Origin: Antrihabitans cavernicola
GTDB taxonomy: Bacteria > Actinomycetota > Actinomycetes > Mycobacteriales > Mycobacteriaceae
DNA length: 64,000 bases
Assembly: GCF_008297975.1 (NCBI RefSeq)
Contig: NZ_VLNY01000005.1
Span: 124,001-188,000, forward strand
Direction: 5' to 3'
The notes under the pieces are model-generated. The model ran no database searches and had not been told where the DNA came from. It worked only from the letters and a program-made list of their open reading frames with translations. A program made the translations under genes and the position numbers. Below are positions 27,459-37,400 of the stretch, piece by piece. Position 1 is the stretch's first letter; the number at the start of each line of letters is the position of its first letter.

Positions 27459-28937
27459 TCAGGAGACGGACTCCAACTCCTCGGCCGACGGCGGAGTCGG
27501 CGGCCTGCCGTCGGCCTTCTTGTTCACGACGAACAGCGCCGACGCGACAACGCCGACAGCCGCCGCCGCAGCCGGGAGCCAGACCGACTGTGCAAGAGCA
27601 GAACTGAAGGCGTCCTTGATGAACTCGGGCATCGGACCCGAGCTGGCCTGGTCGATCCCACCGTTGATCCCGTTGGCCGCCATCCGCGACGTGATCAGCG
27701 CACCGACGCCGGCGCTACCGAGAACGGAGCCGATCTGGCGCGTCGTGTTGTAGATACCCGCACCCGCACCGGCCTGCTGCGGCGGCAGGTTGTGCATCGA
27801 CGTGGCACCGAGCGGACCCCAGATGCAGGCATTCGAGACGCCCATCAGAACGGCGGGCAGCATGTACATCCAGATCGCGGTATCCGGCTCCATGATCAGG
27901 AGCAGCCAGACGAGGGCAACCGCGAAGGTCACGAACCCGAGCGTCGGGATGTAGCGCGGGTGGGTGCGGTCGACGAACTTGCCGACTGCTGGTGCGAGGA
28001 ATCCGGTGACGATGGCCATGGGGGCCATGATCAGCGCGGCCTTCGTCGGCGAGAAGCCGCGAACCGCCTGCATGTAGAACATCACCGGAAGCATGAACGC
28101 GGTGATGCTGAACCCCATCGCACTGATCGCCAGGTTGCCGAGGGCAAAGTTGCGATCCTTGAACAAGCCGAGCGGCAGCAGCGGCTCGGTCTTCACACGG
28201 GACTGGTAGTAGAGGAACGCGCCGATCAGGGCCACGCCGACGACGATCAGCAGCCATACACCGGCGGACCAGTTGTAGGTGTTGCCCTCCTGGATTCCGA
28301 AGACCAGGCAGAACAGCCCACCTGCGCTGAGGGCAACGCCGAGCAGGTCGAAATGGTGGGGATGCGTCTCGAGCGACGGCACCAGAACCCACGCCATGAC
28401 GAACGCGATGATGCCGACCGGGACGTTGACGATGAAGATCCACTGCCAGCCGAGGTTGTCGACCAGCACGCCGCCTGCGATCGGACCGACCAGCGATGCG
28501 ACGCCCGCGACGGCGCCCCACATACCCATGGCCGAGCCGCGCTTGTCCGGCGGGAACGTCCGGGTGATCACGGCCATGGTCTGCGGCGTCATCAACGCCG
28601 CGCCGAAGCCCTGGAACACTCGGGCGACGATCAGCATCTCGATGCTTTGCGACAGGCCACACCACAGCGATGCCGCCGTGAACAGCACCAGCCCGATCAG
28701 ATAGATGTTCTTGGGCCCGAAGCGATCACCGAGCCGTCCGGTGATCAGTAGCGGCACCGCGTAGGCAAGCAGGTACGCGCTGGTGACCCAGACGACGCTG
28801 TTGATGTCGCTGTGCAGGTCCGCCATGATCGCCGGATTCGCGACGGCGACGATGGTGGCGTCGAGCAGGATCATGAAGAACCCGATGCACAACGCCCCCA
28901 GCGCCGGCCAAGGATTGCGTTCGGTTGGAGCAGTCAT
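27459..28937 (-). CDS. MFS drug efflux transporter (DHA2/EmrB-QacA type, 14 TMS)
   Basis: A 492-aa proton-coupled multidrug exporter of the 14-helix DHA2 family. Visible are MILLDATIVAVANPAI (motif D1 with the conserved Asp in helix 1), LITGRLGDRFGPKNIYLIG (motif A) and the motif C region around VAGVASLVGPIAGGVL. The ATG at 28937 overlaps the stop of the PadR gene as ATGA, so regulator and pump are translated together. A longer frame upstream belongs to the PadR region and is rejected. Confidence 0.93.
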   Translation of the reverse strand: MTAPTERNPWPALGALCIGFFMILLDATIVAVANPAIMADLHSDINSVVWVTSAYLLAYAVPLLITGRLGDRFGPKNIYLIGLVLFTAASLWCGLSQSIEMLIVARVFQGFGAALMTPQTMAVITRTFPPDKRGSAMGMWGAVAGVASLVGPIAGGVLVDNLGWQWIFIVNVPVGIIAFVMAWVLVPSLETHPHHFDLLGVALSAGGLFCLVFGIQEGNTYNWSAGVWLLIVVGVALIGAFLYYQSRVKTEPLLPLGLFKDRNFALGNLAISAMGFSITAFMLPVMFYMQAVRGFSPTKAALIMAPMAIVTGFLAPAVGKFVDRTHPRYIPTLGFVTFAVALVWLLLIMEPDTAIWMYMLPAVLMGVSNACIWGPLGATSMHNLPPQQAGAGAGIYNTTRQIGSVLGSAGVGALITSRMAANGINGGIDQASSGPMPEFIKDAFSSALAQSVWLPAAAAAVGVVASALFVVNKKADGRPPTPPSAEELESVS

Positions 28938-29545
28938 GTCAATCTCGATTCTGCTGAATGGTTGATCTTGATGCATTGCCACGGCAGCGAGCCGTCGACG
29001 ATCTGGTCGATGAGTTGTCGCAGCCAATCCACTTGCGCCGCAACGACAGTTCGGGCGTATTCGATGTTCAGCCAATAGACGCGGGGCACGTTGTCGGAGC
29101 GAACGAACTCGGCCATCGCATCGAGTTCGGCTATCTCGGTGTCGAGTGCGGCAACGCGTTGCCGAAGGAGCGTGACCGCGGTATCGGCCGGGAGGTTGTG
29201 GGCTTCGGCGAGCGCCAGCGGGAACAGCGGGTACTCGCGGATCGGGTTCGCCAGCAACTCGGTGACACGCGCGGTGAGCGCATCACGACCGGTCGCTGTG
29301 ATGTCGTAGATGGTGCGTTCCGGCCGATTGCCGTCGCGATCTGTGCCCGCCGAACGCACCAGTTTCTGCTCGGCCATCCTGTCGACCGTGTGATAGAGCG
29401 AACCTGGCCGAACCTTGACGATCCAGTCTTCGCGTCGCTGGATCAGGAGCTGATACATCTCGTACGGGTGCATTTGCCGCTCGACGAGCAGAGCCAACAC
29501 CGCGATGCCCAGCGGCGTCACCGCCGACACAGTCTTCGCCCGCAC
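28934..29545 (-). CDS. PadR family transcriptional regulator
   Basis: A 203-aa PadR-type repressor: winged helix in LGIAVLALLVERQMHPYEMY and RPGSLYHTVDRMAEQKLV, then a long helical C-terminal part. I chose the GTG at 29545 because GGGAGGTG lies 6 nt upstream; a GTG at 29554 would place that site inside the gene. Its stop overlaps the MFS start, making a coupled regulator/pump operon. It faces the hydroquinone-reductase homologue across a 129-bp gap and could control both. Confidence 0.9.
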   Translation of the reverse strand: MRAKTVSAVTPLGIAVLALLVERQMHPYEMYQLLIQRREDWIVKVRPGSLYHTVDRMAEQKLVRSAGTDRDGNRPERTIYDITATGRDALTARVTELLANPIREYPLFPLALAEAHNLPADTAVTLLRQRVAALDTEIAELDAMAEFVRSDNVPRVYWLNIEYARTVVAAQVDWLRQLIDQIVDGSLPWQCIKINHSAESRLT

Positions 29546-29674
29546 ACCCGTCACCTCCCGAACCGAACGTAGCCCCGACCACCGACACGTTCGCCAAATA
29601 GTCCACACGGAATATACGGCGCGGAGGAACCCGAGGCAAGAGCGTGATGGCACGACGAGGATTACGTTGAAGAT

Positions 29675-30625
29675 GTGAGCACCGAGACTGAGTTCAAGCG
29701 CGACACGAACTACATCACCGACCGCATCACGAGGGACGGTCGTGACGGATTTCCGGTGGAAACCGACCGATATCGACTGGTCGTCGCCCGTGCCTGCCCT
29801 TGGGCCAACAGAGCGATCATCGTTCGACGCCTGCTCGGTCTCGAGGACGCGATTTCGATGGGCGAATGCGGGCCCACCCACGACCAGCGCAGTTGGACCT
29901 TCGATCTGGATCCGGGCGGACTCGATCCCGTGTTGCAGATTCCGCGGCTGCAGGACGCCTACTTCGCGCGGGATCCCAACTACCCGCGAGGGATCACGGT
30001 GCCGGCGATCGTCGACATATCCACCGGCAAGGTGGTCACCAACAACTACCCGCAGATCACGCTGGACTTCTCCACGGAGTGGAAGGAGTTCCATCGCGAG
30101 GGCGCACCCGAGCTGTATCCGGAAGACCTGCGAGCGGAAATCGACGGCGTCGCCGATCTGGTGTTCAAGGACGTCAACAACGGCGTCTATCGAGCCGGAT
30201 TCGCGACCTCACAGGAGGCATACGAGCGCGCCTACGATCAACTCTTCGCCCGCCTCGACTGGCTGACCGAACGCCTTGCGGGACAGCGATACCTGGTCGG
30301 CGAGCACATCACCGAGGCCGACGTTCGGTTGTTCACCACCCTCGCCCGCTTCGACGTGGTCTATCACGGCCACTTCAAATGCAACCGCAGCAAGCTGAGC
30401 GAGATGCCGGTGCTCTGGGCATATGCACGCGACCTGTTCCAGACACCCGGCTTCGGCGACACCATCGATTTCGAGCAGATCAAGACGCACTACTACGTGG
30501 TGCACACGACCGTGAATCCGACGCAGGTGGTGCCGAAAGGTCCGGATCTCGCGAATTGGCTGGAGCCGCACGGTCGGGAGTCGCTCGGCGGCAGCCCCTT
30601 CGGGACCGGGACTCCCCCGGCCTGA
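29675..30625 (+). CDS. glutathionyl-hydroquinone reductase family (Xi-class GST, ECM4/YqjG type)
   Basis: A 316-aa protein with a thioredoxin-fold N-terminal domain carrying the catalytic Cys41 in ACPWANRA, the hallmark of Xi-class glutathione transferases, and a helical C-terminal domain with YDQLFARLDWLTERL and GEHITEADVRLF. These enzymes remove a thiol from thiol-hydroquinone adducts. Actinobacteria of this kind usually have mycothiol rather than glutathione, so the true adduct is probably mycothiolyl. The start is a GTG at 29675. It is divergent from the PadR/MFS operon. Confidence 0.93.
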   Translation: MSTETEFKRDTNYITDRITRDGRDGFPVETDRYRLVVARACPWANRAIIVRRLLGLEDAISMGECGPTHDQRSWTFDLDPGGLDPVLQIPRLQDAYFARDPNYPRGITVPAIVDISTGKVVTNNYPQITLDFSTEWKEFHREGAPELYPEDLRAEIDGVADLVFKDVNNGVYRAGFATSQEAYERAYDQLFARLDWLTERLAGQRYLVGEHITEADVRLFTTLARFDVVYHGHFKCNRSKLSEMPVLWAYARDLFQTPGFGDTIDFEQIKTHYYVVHTTVNPTQVVPKGPDLANWLEPHGRESLGGSPFGTGTPPA

Positions 30626-30641
30626 ACTCTCACCGCCTGAC

Positions 30642-31040
30642 CTACTCGCCGCCGTACGTCCCGAAGCTCCAGTAGACGCCTTCCGGGTCTTTCATGGTGA
30701 AACCGCGGGACCCGTAGTCTTCGTCCGTGAGTCCGCGAGTGATGTTGGCGCCCAAGCCGACTGCGCGATCGTGCAGTTCGTCGGGGTTGTCGATGACGAC
30801 GTAGATGGATCCGGTGCCTGCGACCACATCCTTGATCGCACTGTCCTCGCGCTGCGCCGATCCGAGCATCACGCCACCACCGCCGGGCCACCGCAGTTGA
30901 GCGTGGTCGACGATCTCACCTTCGCCGTAGACCACCACCTCCTCGAAGCCCATGGCGACGAGAAATCGAATGGCTGCCCGCGCGTCGTCGTAACGGAGAG
31001 TGGGCCAGATGACTGTCTGCACTACTGTCTTTTCGGTCAT
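30642..31040 (-). CDS. VOC (glyoxalase/bleomycin-resistance fold) protein
   Basis: A 132-aa VOC-fold protein with two beta-alpha-beta-beta-beta halves: PTLRYDDARAAIRFL, then HDRAVGLGANI and FTMKDPEGVYWSFG. Such proteins are dioxygenases, isomerases, thiol transferases or drug-binding proteins. The metal-binding set is not clear enough here to choose. Its ATG overlaps the stop of the AraC-type regulator as ATGA, so the two are co-expressed. Confidence 0.88.
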   Translation of the reverse strand: MTEKTVVQTVIWPTLRYDDARAAIRFLVAMGFEEVVVYGEGEIVDHAQLRWPGGGGVMLGSAQREDSAIKDVVAGTGSIYVVIDNPDELHDRAVGLGANITRGLTDEDYGSRGFTMKDPEGVYWSFGTYGGE

Positions 31041-31888
31041 GCCGACAAGTCTGCGTCGTCGTCGGTGTCGTCCGCTTGGACAAATGTGAACTGTTCGGCT
31101 GCACGCCATCTCGACGGCGACATGCCCGCCAACTCGCGCCAATCGCGTGCCATGTGTGCCTGGTCGTAGTAGCCGCACAACGCCGCGATCTCGGCGACAC
31201 TGGGGATCTCGACCCTGCGCATGATCGAATGCGCCGCGCTGAATCGGGCGATGCGTGCGGAGTCCTTCGGTGTGATGCCGAATTCGCCGGCGAACCGATT
31301 GACCAGATGTCGCCTGCTCCACCCGACATCGGCAGCGACATCGGCGACCCGCGCGTTGCCTGCGTCGGCGGTCAACAACTGCCAGGCCCGCTCCAGCGTC
31401 GGGTCGAATTTCACCTCGTCCAACGCATCGATCCGCCGGAGGAACACTTCGTCCAGGATCGCGAAGCGCTCGTCCCACGAGTCATGAGCAGCGATGCGTT
31501 CGCGCAATTCGCTCGCGTCGGAGCCGATGACGTCTTCCAGGTCGACCATCCATGCACCGATGGCAGCGGTCGGCATGCCGAACAGTGCGCGGGAACCCAA
31601 CGGCGTCAGGGAGAGTTGGATGCCGTGCTGGTTGCCGTCGTGGACGATGGTGCACGGAGCAGCCGAGATGCCGCTCGCGAGTGTGTCCCAACTGGTTGGG
31701 CCCTGTGCAGCGGTGGCGCCCATGTGAATCGGTTCGTCGATGGTGAGAATGACCGTCAGATACGGCGACGGCATACCGATGTGTTCCCCCGGCGAAAAGC
31801 CCAGCAAGCGATAACCGCTGTAGTTGCTCACATACGGTCGCAATCTGGGCGCGGGCAGCCGGAATTCTCCTTCTGAGATGCCGGTCAT
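31037..31888 (-). CDS. AraC family transcriptional regulator
   Basis: A 283-aa regulator. The C-terminal double helix-turn-helix is RVADVAADVGWSRRHLVNRF and IPSVAEIAALCGYYDQAHMARDW (read in parts), ending MSPSRWR. The N-terminal half is an AraC-type sensor domain with LTIDEPIHMGA. The ATG at 31888 was chosen because the sensor domain begins there. It is translationally coupled to the VOC protein, which may be its target and the sink or carrier of its signal. Confidence 0.92.
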   Translation of the reverse strand: MTGISEGEFRLPAPRLRPYVSNYSGYRLLGFSPGEHIGMPSPYLTVILTIDEPIHMGATAAQGPTSWDTLASGISAAPCTIVHDGNQHGIQLSLTPLGSRALFGMPTAAIGAWMVDLEDVIGSDASELRERIAAHDSWDERFAILDEVFLRRIDALDEVKFDPTLERAWQLLTADAGNARVADVAADVGWSRRHLVNRFAGEFGITPKDSARIARFSAAHSIMRRVEIPSVAEIAALCGYYDQAHMARDWRELAGMSPSRWRAAEQFTFVQADDTDDDADLSA

Positions 31889-32016
31889 AGTTCCCAGAGT
31901 AGGGATTCGAAATGGAACAAACCAGGACAGACGGTCGTTGCCATAGAGTTCTCGCAATGTCGTGAGACGTGCACCGGTCGGACTGCCGACCCTGCACCGA
32001 CGAAAGGGTGGGATTG

Positions 32017-32739
32017 ATGGCTGATCGACAAGGACGTCTCGAGAAGACCGTGGTCTCACTGCTCGACAACGGTTCGAAGCTGCAGGGACCAGCCGTGGCG
32101 AAATACGTGGAGCGCGCACGCAGGGCGCACCCGGACGACAGCCCGGCGCAGATCATCGAGCGGCTCGAAAAGACCTTCCTCAACGCTGTGACCGGCAGTG
32201 GCGGTGCCGTCGGCGCGGCCGCCGCAGTACCTGGCGTCGGGACCGTCGCGTCGATCGCGGCTGCAGGTGCCGAGACCGTGTTCTTCCTGGAGGCCTCGGC
32301 AGTGCTCACGCTGGCGGTGGCCTCGGTGCACGGAATCGAGCCGAGCGACAACGAGCAGCGCAAAGCTCTCGTGCTCGCCGTCGCGCTCGGTGACAGCGGC
32401 CGCGAGATCGTCGAGCGCACCCTCGGTCGCTCGGCCAAGCACTACGGCACCGCGCTGGGCACCCGTGTCACCGGCATGCAGGGAATGAACAACTCGCTGC
32501 TCAAGCGATTCATCACGCGCTATGCCGCCAAGCGCGGAGCACTCGCGTTCGGCAAGGTGATTCCCGCAGGCATCGGCGCCGTGATCGGCGGCGTCGGCAA
32601 CCGAGCGCTGGGCAAGGGCGTCATCAACAACGCCCGTGACGCGTTCGGTCCGCCACCGCCGCGTTGGCCCGCGACCGAGGTGATCATCGACGCCGACCCC
32701 TCTCCGACAGCCGAGTCGCTGCCGGCTGTCGAGCGTTAG
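32017..32739 (+). CDS. hypothetical protein with Gly/Ala-rich hydrophobic segments
   Basis: A 240-aa protein. Residues 1-55 are charged. Residues 58-100 hold a Gly/Ala/Val-rich membrane-like stretch (GGAVGAAAAVPGVGTVASIA), and a second one occurs near 185-205 (IPAGIGAVIGGVGNRALG). This two-patch pattern resembles EcsC-like or other membrane-associated proteins, but I cannot place it in a family. ATG at 32017 follows AAAGGGTGGG. It ends 5 bp before the ABC ATPase gene and is probably in its operon. Confidence 0.7.
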   Translation: MADRQGRLEKTVVSLLDNGSKLQGPAVAKYVERARRAHPDDSPAQIIERLEKTFLNAVTGSGGAVGAAAAVPGVGTVASIAAAGAETVFFLEASAVLTLAVASVHGIEPSDNEQRKALVLAVALGDSGREIVERTLGRSAKHYGTALGTRVTGMQGMNNSLLKRFITRYAAKRGALAFGKVIPAGIGAVIGGVGNRALGKGVINNARDAFGPPPPRWPATEVIIDADPSPTAESLPAVER

Positions 32740-32744
32740 TACCC

Positions 32745-33683
32745 GTGGCAGCAGGGGTCTACCTGGAGGTGCACGGACTCACCAAGAAGTTCGGGTCCGT
32801 GCCCGCCGTGGACTACGTGAGCTTCGTCGTCCCACCGGGGTCCGTCACCGGATTTCTCGGTCCGAACGGTGCGGGAAAGACGACGACGCTGCGGATGTTG
32901 CTGGGTCTCGTCACACCGTCGGCGGGCACGGCGACCATCGGCGGCCGTCCGTTCCGGCAGCTGGACCGTCCGGCGAACGTGGTTGGCGCGGTGCTGGATT
33001 CGTTGAGCCTGCACCCCAAACGCACTGCCCTTTCGCATCTGAAGATCTTCGCGTCCGCGATCGGTGAGCCGGACAGTCGTGCGCAGCAGGCCCTGTCGCT
33101 GGTCGGGCTCGACGACGTTGCGCGCCGCCGAGCGGACACGTTCTCGCTCGGGATGCGCCAGCGACTCGCTTTGGCGACTGCCCTGCTGGGCAATCCGTCG
33201 GTACTGGTACTCGACGAGCCTGCCAACGGACTCGACCCCGAGGGCATCGCCTGGCTCCGCGAGTTCTTGCGCTCGTTCGCGCGAAACGGTGGCACGGTGC
33301 TGATTTCGAGTCATATTCTCCGCGAGATCGAACAAACCGTGGACAACGTGGTGATCGTCAGCCGCGGCCGACTCGCCTATCAGGGCAGCATGGCCGACCT
33401 GCGGCGTGCCCACCGAGCTCGGGTGCTGGTCGCAGCGGCAGATCCGGCCGGGCTCGCGACAGCGCTTGCCGCACAGGGCATCACCGATGCGCAGGTGCAG
33501 TTCGACGGCAGGCTGGCTATCGCGGGCGCCGCCGAAGCCCAGATTGCCTACGTCGCAAGTGCGTCGGGCATAGCGATCTTCGGCATGATCGCCGAGCAGG
33601 TGGATCTGGAGCAGGTGTTCCTCTCGATGACGTCGGGACAGTTCGCGGCGCCGCCACCCGGCTATTACGGAGGCAGACCATGA
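32745..33683 (+). CDS. ABC transporter ATP-binding protein
   Basis: A 312-aa ATPase of the ABC-2 export type. Walker A is GPNGAGKT, and the segment with FSLGMRQRLALATALL is the signature region (SLGMRQR instead of LSGGQ, normal in this branch). Walker B is VLVLDEPANGLD. A GTG at 32745, 5 bp after the previous stop, is the start. Its stop overlaps the permease ATG as ATGA. It forms an exporter with the next gene; the substrate is not known. Confidence 0.93.
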   Translation: MAAGVYLEVHGLTKKFGSVPAVDYVSFVVPPGSVTGFLGPNGAGKTTTLRMLLGLVTPSAGTATIGGRPFRQLDRPANVVGAVLDSLSLHPKRTALSHLKIFASAIGEPDSRAQQALSLVGLDDVARRRADTFSLGMRQRLALATALLGNPSVLVLDEPANGLDPEGIAWLREFLRSFARNGGTVLISSHILREIEQTVDNVVIVSRGRLAYQGSMADLRRAHRARVLVAAADPAGLATALAAQGITDAQVQFDGRLAIAGAAEAQIAYVASASGIAIFGMIAEQVDLEQVFLSMTSGQFAAPPPGYYGGRP

Positions 33684-34447
33684 CCACCGGGCTGCTGGTC
33701 GCGGAGATTCGCAAGGTCACCACGCTGAAGTTCTGGTGGGCGCTACTGATACCCCCGCTGATCGTCGGGCTGTTCGCCAGCGCGATCTACGCCGGAATCG
33801 CCGACGAGACAGGCGATCTGGGCGACGACTTCGCCACCGGCATCGCGTCCGTCGGATTGTATTTCGCGTTGGCCTGGGTGGTCCTGTTCGCGGGCGTCTT
33901 CGGCGCCATCAATGCAGGGACCGAATACCGGCACAAGACTCTGACGCCCACGTTTCTCACGGCGTCCGGCCGCGACGGCGTGATCGCGGCGAAACTGCTG
34001 GTGACGGCCGGATTTGCGCTCGGGTACGGCGTGATCGTCGAACTGGCCAGCTTGATCTGCATGGTCGCGTTCGGCGGCGACCGGCTGGACGTGAACGGCA
34101 CGCTGTTCCAGGCGTTCACGGTGGGATTGGTTGCGGTGGTGTGCTGGTCGCTGATCGGCGCCGGGCTCGGCCTACTGATGGCCTCCCCGACCGGTGCCGC
34201 GCTGATGTTGGTCGCCTGGTACGTGGTCGGTGAACTGACCGTGTCCCTGGTTGCGTCGGGAATGGGACTGAAGGGCTTCGGGTCGATCCTGCCCGGGTCG
34301 GCGACAATCGCAACGGTGGCGCTCGGCGAACTCGACGGCGACAGCGGATTTGCCGACTGGCCGCTTGCTCCGATACTCATGCTGGCGTGGACCGTAGCGC
34401 TCGCCGGATCGGGCTGGTGGGCGACGCGGCAACGCGACATCACCTGA
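33680..34447 (+). CDS. ABC-2 type permease
   Basis: A 255-aa membrane protein with about six hydrophobic helices; after the first one is a charged loop with GTEYRHKTLTPTFLTASGR, which is typical of ABC-2 permeases (NosY/YhaP-like). It is the membrane partner of the ATPase immediately upstream, with overlapping start and stop codons. Confidence 0.9.
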   Translation: MTTGLLVAEIRKVTTLKFWWALLIPPLIVGLFASAIYAGIADETGDLGDDFATGIASVGLYFALAWVVLFAGVFGAINAGTEYRHKTLTPTFLTASGRDGVIAAKLLVTAGFALGYGVIVELASLICMVAFGGDRLDVNGTLFQAFTVGLVAVVCWSLIGAGLGLLMASPTGAALMLVAWYVVGELTVSLVASGMGLKGFGSILPGSATIATVALGELDGDSGFADWPLAPILMLAWTVALAGSGWWATRQRDIT

Positions 34448-34492
34448 GTTCACAACGAGCCGTGTCGGCGCCTCGGACTAATCTAGCGATCA

Positions 34493-37400
34493 ATGGTGAC
34501 CGAAGGTAATCAACTCGGCTGGATCCGCCGGCTCTGGACACAGTGCTGGACCCAGCGGGGTGCCACGATCGGCGCGTTGAGCGCCACCTTCGTCGCGGCG
34601 ATCATCGAGATCGTCGGCCCGTTGCTGACCAAGTCGGCGATCGACTCCGCGAGCGCAGGTGCGGTTCACCGGATCGCGCCGATCGCGCTCGCACTGATGG
34701 CACTCGGCGTTGTGCGATTCGGCTGTCAGTTCGGCAGGCGGATGCTGGCCGGAAAACTGTCGCTGGGCGTCCAACACGATCTGCGGCTGTGTCTGTTGTC
34801 GTCGCTGCAACGCCTCGACGGTCGCGGGCAGGACCAGATCCGGACCGGGCAGGTCGTGTCCCGCTCGATCACCGACCTGCAACTGGTGCAGGGCCTGATC
34901 GCCATGGTGCCGATGTCGGCAGGCGCGCTGCTGCAGTTCGTGCTCGCCATCGCCGTGATGATCGTGCTGTCGCCCCTGCTGACGATCGTTGCGTTGACGA
35001 TCGTCCCGGCAGTTGCGTTGGTGGTCTACCTGATTCGGCCCAAGCTGTTCGCGGCCACGTGGTCGGCCCAGCAGCGCGCTGCCGATCTTGCCCAGCACGT
35101 CGAAGAGACGGTCACGGGCGTGCGCGTCGTCAAAGGGTTCGGTCAGGAAGGCCGCGCCGTCGACCAGCTCGAGCAGCACGGCAGGACGTTGTTCGCGGAA
35201 CGGATGCGCGCGGCGAAGATCAACTCACGTTTCGCGCCGAGCATGGCGGCGCTCCCGCAGCTCGGGCTGGTCGGTGTGATCGCCGTCGGCGGCTATCTCG
35301 CGTTGCACGGCTCGATCAGCGTCGGCACGTTCCTCGCGTTCGCCACCTACGTGGCGACCATGACCAATACGACGCGGACGTTGTCGTCCGTCGTCATCAT
35401 GGCGCAACTCTCGCGCGCGGCGGTCGAGCGTGTCTATCAAGTCGTCGACACCGCACCTGGCGTAGTCGACCCACCCACCCCCATTGCGCTGCCGGACGGA
35501 CCCTTGGGTGTCGAAATCCGCTCTGTCCATTTCAGTTTCGACCAGCACGGTGATTCCGACCGACATCGCGAAGTCCTGCAAGGCCTCGACCTCAGTATCA
35601 GGCCCGGCGAAACGGTCGCCGTCGTCGGGCCCGCCGGATCCGGTAAGACCACGATGTCGTTGCTACTCACCCGTTTCTATCTGCCCAGTTCCGGCACCAT
35701 CTCGCTGACCGGGAACGAGGTCAGCGTCGACGTCGCCGACGCCCGCGCCGACGAGTTACGTGGTGCGATCGGCCTTGTCTTCGACGAGCCGTTCCTGTTC
35801 TCCGACACCGTCGCGGCGAACATCGCGCTGGGCCGCCCCGATGCATCGGCGGAGGAGATCGCGCACGCGGCGACGATGGCCGCCGCGGACGGATTCATCG
35901 CCGAACTCGCGGACGGTTACGACACCATCGTCGGCGAACGTGGCCTCACGCTCTCCGGTGGGCAGCGCCAGCGAATTGCGCTTGCCAGGGCGCTCCTGTT
36001 GGATCCGCGGCTGCTCATTCTCGACGACGCCACCTCTGCTGTCGACGCCGAAACCGAAGCCGCGATCTTCGATGCGCTGCCCATCGACAGCGGTCGCACG
36101 ACGCTGATCCTTGCGCACCGGCGTTCCACGTTGGCGCTCGCCGATCGCGTCGCAGTGCTCGATCAGGGGCGCGTCGTCGACATCGGGACCGTCGACGAAC
36201 TCGACGACAGATGCGAGCTGTTCCGAACCTTGCTCACCGGCAGAACGGGAGACGAGACTCCCGCGACGCCGACGTTTGCCGAGGTGACGGACGCACAACT
36301 CTGGCCGGTACTCGAGGCCACCGAAACAACCGAGAAGGGAACCGGCGCACCCGAGCACTCCGGCGCACCTGGCGGTCGCGGTGGCGGCGGCCCGATGTCC
36401 GGTGCGCTCGGCGGTATGACGGCGACACCGGAATTGCGCGCCGCCGTCGATTCGTTGTCACCCGCGACCGAAGATCCACAACCCGACGCGCGGGACCTGC
36501 GCCGACCGGATCCCGACTTCCGACTTGCCCGCCTGCTGCGACCGGTGCGCTGGCTTCTTGCCGCCGTAATCGCCTGCCTCGCTGTGGATTCGGTCATCGG
36601 CGTGATCTTCCCGTCGATCGTCCGTTACGCCATCGACTCCGGAGTCGTGCCCGATCACGCGAATGCGCTGTGGGCGGCGACCGCGCTCGGCATCGTGCTG
36701 GTCGCCGTCGACTGGACCATCGTCGCCGCGATGACGGTGGTGACGGCGCGCGCCGGCGAACGCGTGCTGTTCGGGCTTCGCGTACGCAGCTACGCGCACC
36801 TGCAGCGACTGGGTCTCGACTACTACGAACGCGAGCTGTCCGGTCGCATCATGACGCGCATGACGACGGACGTCGATGCGTTGTCGACGTTCCTGCAGAC
36901 CGGCCTGTCGACGGCGGTGGTCAGCGTGCTGACGTTGGTGGGCATCTCCGTCGCGTTGCTGGTGACCGACGTGGGTCTCGCGGTGATCGCGCTTGCGGTG
37001 ATCCCACCGCTGGTCGTCGCGACCCTGGTGTTCCGCAAGATTTCGTCGGTCGCCTACACCGCGTCGCGCGAGCGAATCTCGATAGTCAACGCGGACTTCC
37101 AGGAAAACATCGCCGGACTCCGCGCGGCGCAGGCATACCGTCGCGAGGAGTTGGCAGCCGACAAGTTCGCAGACCGCGCGGAGAGCTACCGCCGCAGCCG
37201 AATGCGGTCGCAACGCGCGATCTCGATCTATTTTCCGTTCATCGCGTTTCTGTCCGATCTGGCCTTGGCGGCAGTCGTCTACTTCGGTGCGCACGAGGTG
37301 GCGAACGGCGGCACGACCGCGGGCACCCTGGTCGCGTTCGTCCTCTATCTCGGATTGCTCTTCGGTCCGATCCAGCAGCTGTCGCAGGTGTTCGACGGAT

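Noticed and set aside
34543..35553. 336-codon plus-strand frame inside the ABC exporter, and a 678-codon one at 36211-38247
   Set aside because: Arg/Asp-rich alternate-frame readings without motifs, inside a gene with clear Walker and signature motifs.
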